Made by a program: the position numbers and the translations under genes | DNA from: Porticoccaceae bacterium UBA2002 | GTDB lineage: Bacteria > Pseudomonadota > Gammaproteobacteria > Pseudomonadales > Porticoccaceae | Length of the DNA: 6,930 nucleotides | Reading direction: 5' to 3' | Assembly (NCBI GenBank): GCA_002334915.1 | Contig: DDCQ01000105.1 | Span: forward strand, 1 to 6,930 | The notes under the pieces: generated by a model | What the model was told of the DNA's origin: nothing | The model's database searches: none | What the model saw: the letters and a program-made list of their open reading frames with translations, nothing else | Part shown: positions 6,527-6,930 of the stretch, piece by piece | Layout: every line of letters begins with the position of its first letter | Position numbering within the stretch: the stretch's first letter is position 1

Positions 6527-6930
6527 ATGAATCAGGTCGACGACAACCATCCAGCGATTGCTAACCTTGGCGATATGGTCAAGCTTCGCTACGGTGCGCG
6601 CGAACTCACAGGGTTCCCAAAAATACAGGCACGGCAAATGCTTGCGGGCGGACATAAATCCCGTTTCCGGGGCCGTGGTATGGACTTTGACTCAGTGCGT
6701 ATCTATCAGCCCGGCGATGATGTACGCAGCATCGATTGGCGAGTAACAGCGCGCACCCAGACGCCCCATACCAAAATTTTTAGCGAAGAGCGCGAGCGCC
6801 CGATTCTGGTGATAAGCGATCTGCGTAGCTCGATGTTCTTTGGCAGTCAGCGACTTAAATCAGTTGTCGCCTGCGAGATATCTGCAGCGCTGGCCTGGGC
6901 CGGCCTGGCCGCCAATGATCGCGCCGGGGG
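6527..6930 (+). CDS. DUF58 domain protein, 3' truncated by window edge
   Basis: The frame stays open from the ATG at 6527 to the end of the window, giving the first 134 residues of a DUF58 protein. The match is clear: LAGGHKSRFRGRGMDFD at 39-55, YQPGDDVRSIDWRVTAR at 60-76, HTKIFSEERERPILVISD at 81-98, and SSMFFGS at 101-107. DUF58 proteins have a von Willebrand A-like fold and are encoded next to MoxR ATPases, probably as partners; their biochemical activity is not established. The segment D98-L-R-S-S102 sits where a metal-binding DxSxS would begin but lacks the middle serine. No strong Shine-Dalgarno precedes the ATG and the gap to moxR is 13 bases, so translation may be coupled. TTG at 6524 is a possible alternative start. 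No membrane segment is visible in this part. The C-terminal part is missing from the window, not necessarily from the genome. Confidence 0.92.
   Translation, partial: MNQVDDNHPAIANLGDMVKLRYGARELTGFPKIQARQMLAGGHKSRFRGRGMDFDSVRIYQPGDDVRSIDWRVTARTQTPHTKIFSEERERPILVISDLRSSMFFGSQRLKSVVACEISAALAWAGLAANDRAG

Noticed and set aside
6558..6746. 62-codon plus-strand open frame
   Set aside because: It overlaps the DUF58 gene in another frame. The DUF58 frame is open to the edge and carries all the family motifs.
1..6930. Mobile element, CRISPR array, toxin-antitoxin, phage defence or tRNA genes
   Set aside because: I looked for terminal repeats, regular spacers, transposase motifs and cloverleaf structures on both strands and found none. 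The gene content is core metabolism and ribosome biology.

Overview
The window looks like ordinary core chromosome of a gammaproteobacterium, probably a marine or pseudomonad-like lineage. Three things suggest this: a Pseudomonas-type ribosome modulation factor with a C-terminal extension, a 1616-residue NAD-dependent glutamate dehydrogenase of the 180-kDa class, and the start of a MoxR ATPase / DUF58 operon. From memory, Pseudomonas also has gdhB beside a moxR/DUF58 operon and rmf elsewhere in the same region. No species can be named from this alone. I see no mobile element, integrase, CRISPR array, tRNA, rRNA or composition break.

Layout. (1) At 34-240 on the plus strand lies rmf, with a GTG start and a strong Shine-Dalgarno. 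(2) At 241-431 is a short convergent spacer with three consecutive stem-loops. The last, at 351-381, has a T-run after it on both strands and should act as a bidirectional terminator for rmf and the gene that faces it. (3) At 432-5282 on the minus strand is the large gdhB-type glutamate dehydrogenase gene, filling 70% of the window. (4) At 5283-5559 is an AT-rich divergent intergenic region. It carries a candidate sigma70 promoter for each gene and two inverted repeats that could be operators. (5) At 5560-6513 on the plus strand is a MoxR-family AAA+ ATPase gene with a TTG start. (6) From 6527 to the window edge is a DUF58 gene cut off after about 134 codons. It lies 13 bases after moxR and is almost certainly in its operon.

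How the genes relate. Rmf dimerises 70S ribosomes in stationary phase. Large GDHs run oxidatively, turning glutamate into 2-oxoglutarate and ammonium when amino acids are the carbon source. Both fit a slow-growth or starvation physiology, but their convergent layout gives no evidence of co-regulation. MoxR plus DUF58 are the first two parts of a conserved chaperone-like system that usually continues with von Willebrand A and membrane proteins. Those genes would lie beyond the right edge.

I found no convincing evidence of a new biological system. The points most worth checking are the two inverted repeats between gdhB and moxR, the structured rmf 3' region, the unusual rmf start site, and the truncated MoxR/DUF58 locus, whose family function is still poorly settled.
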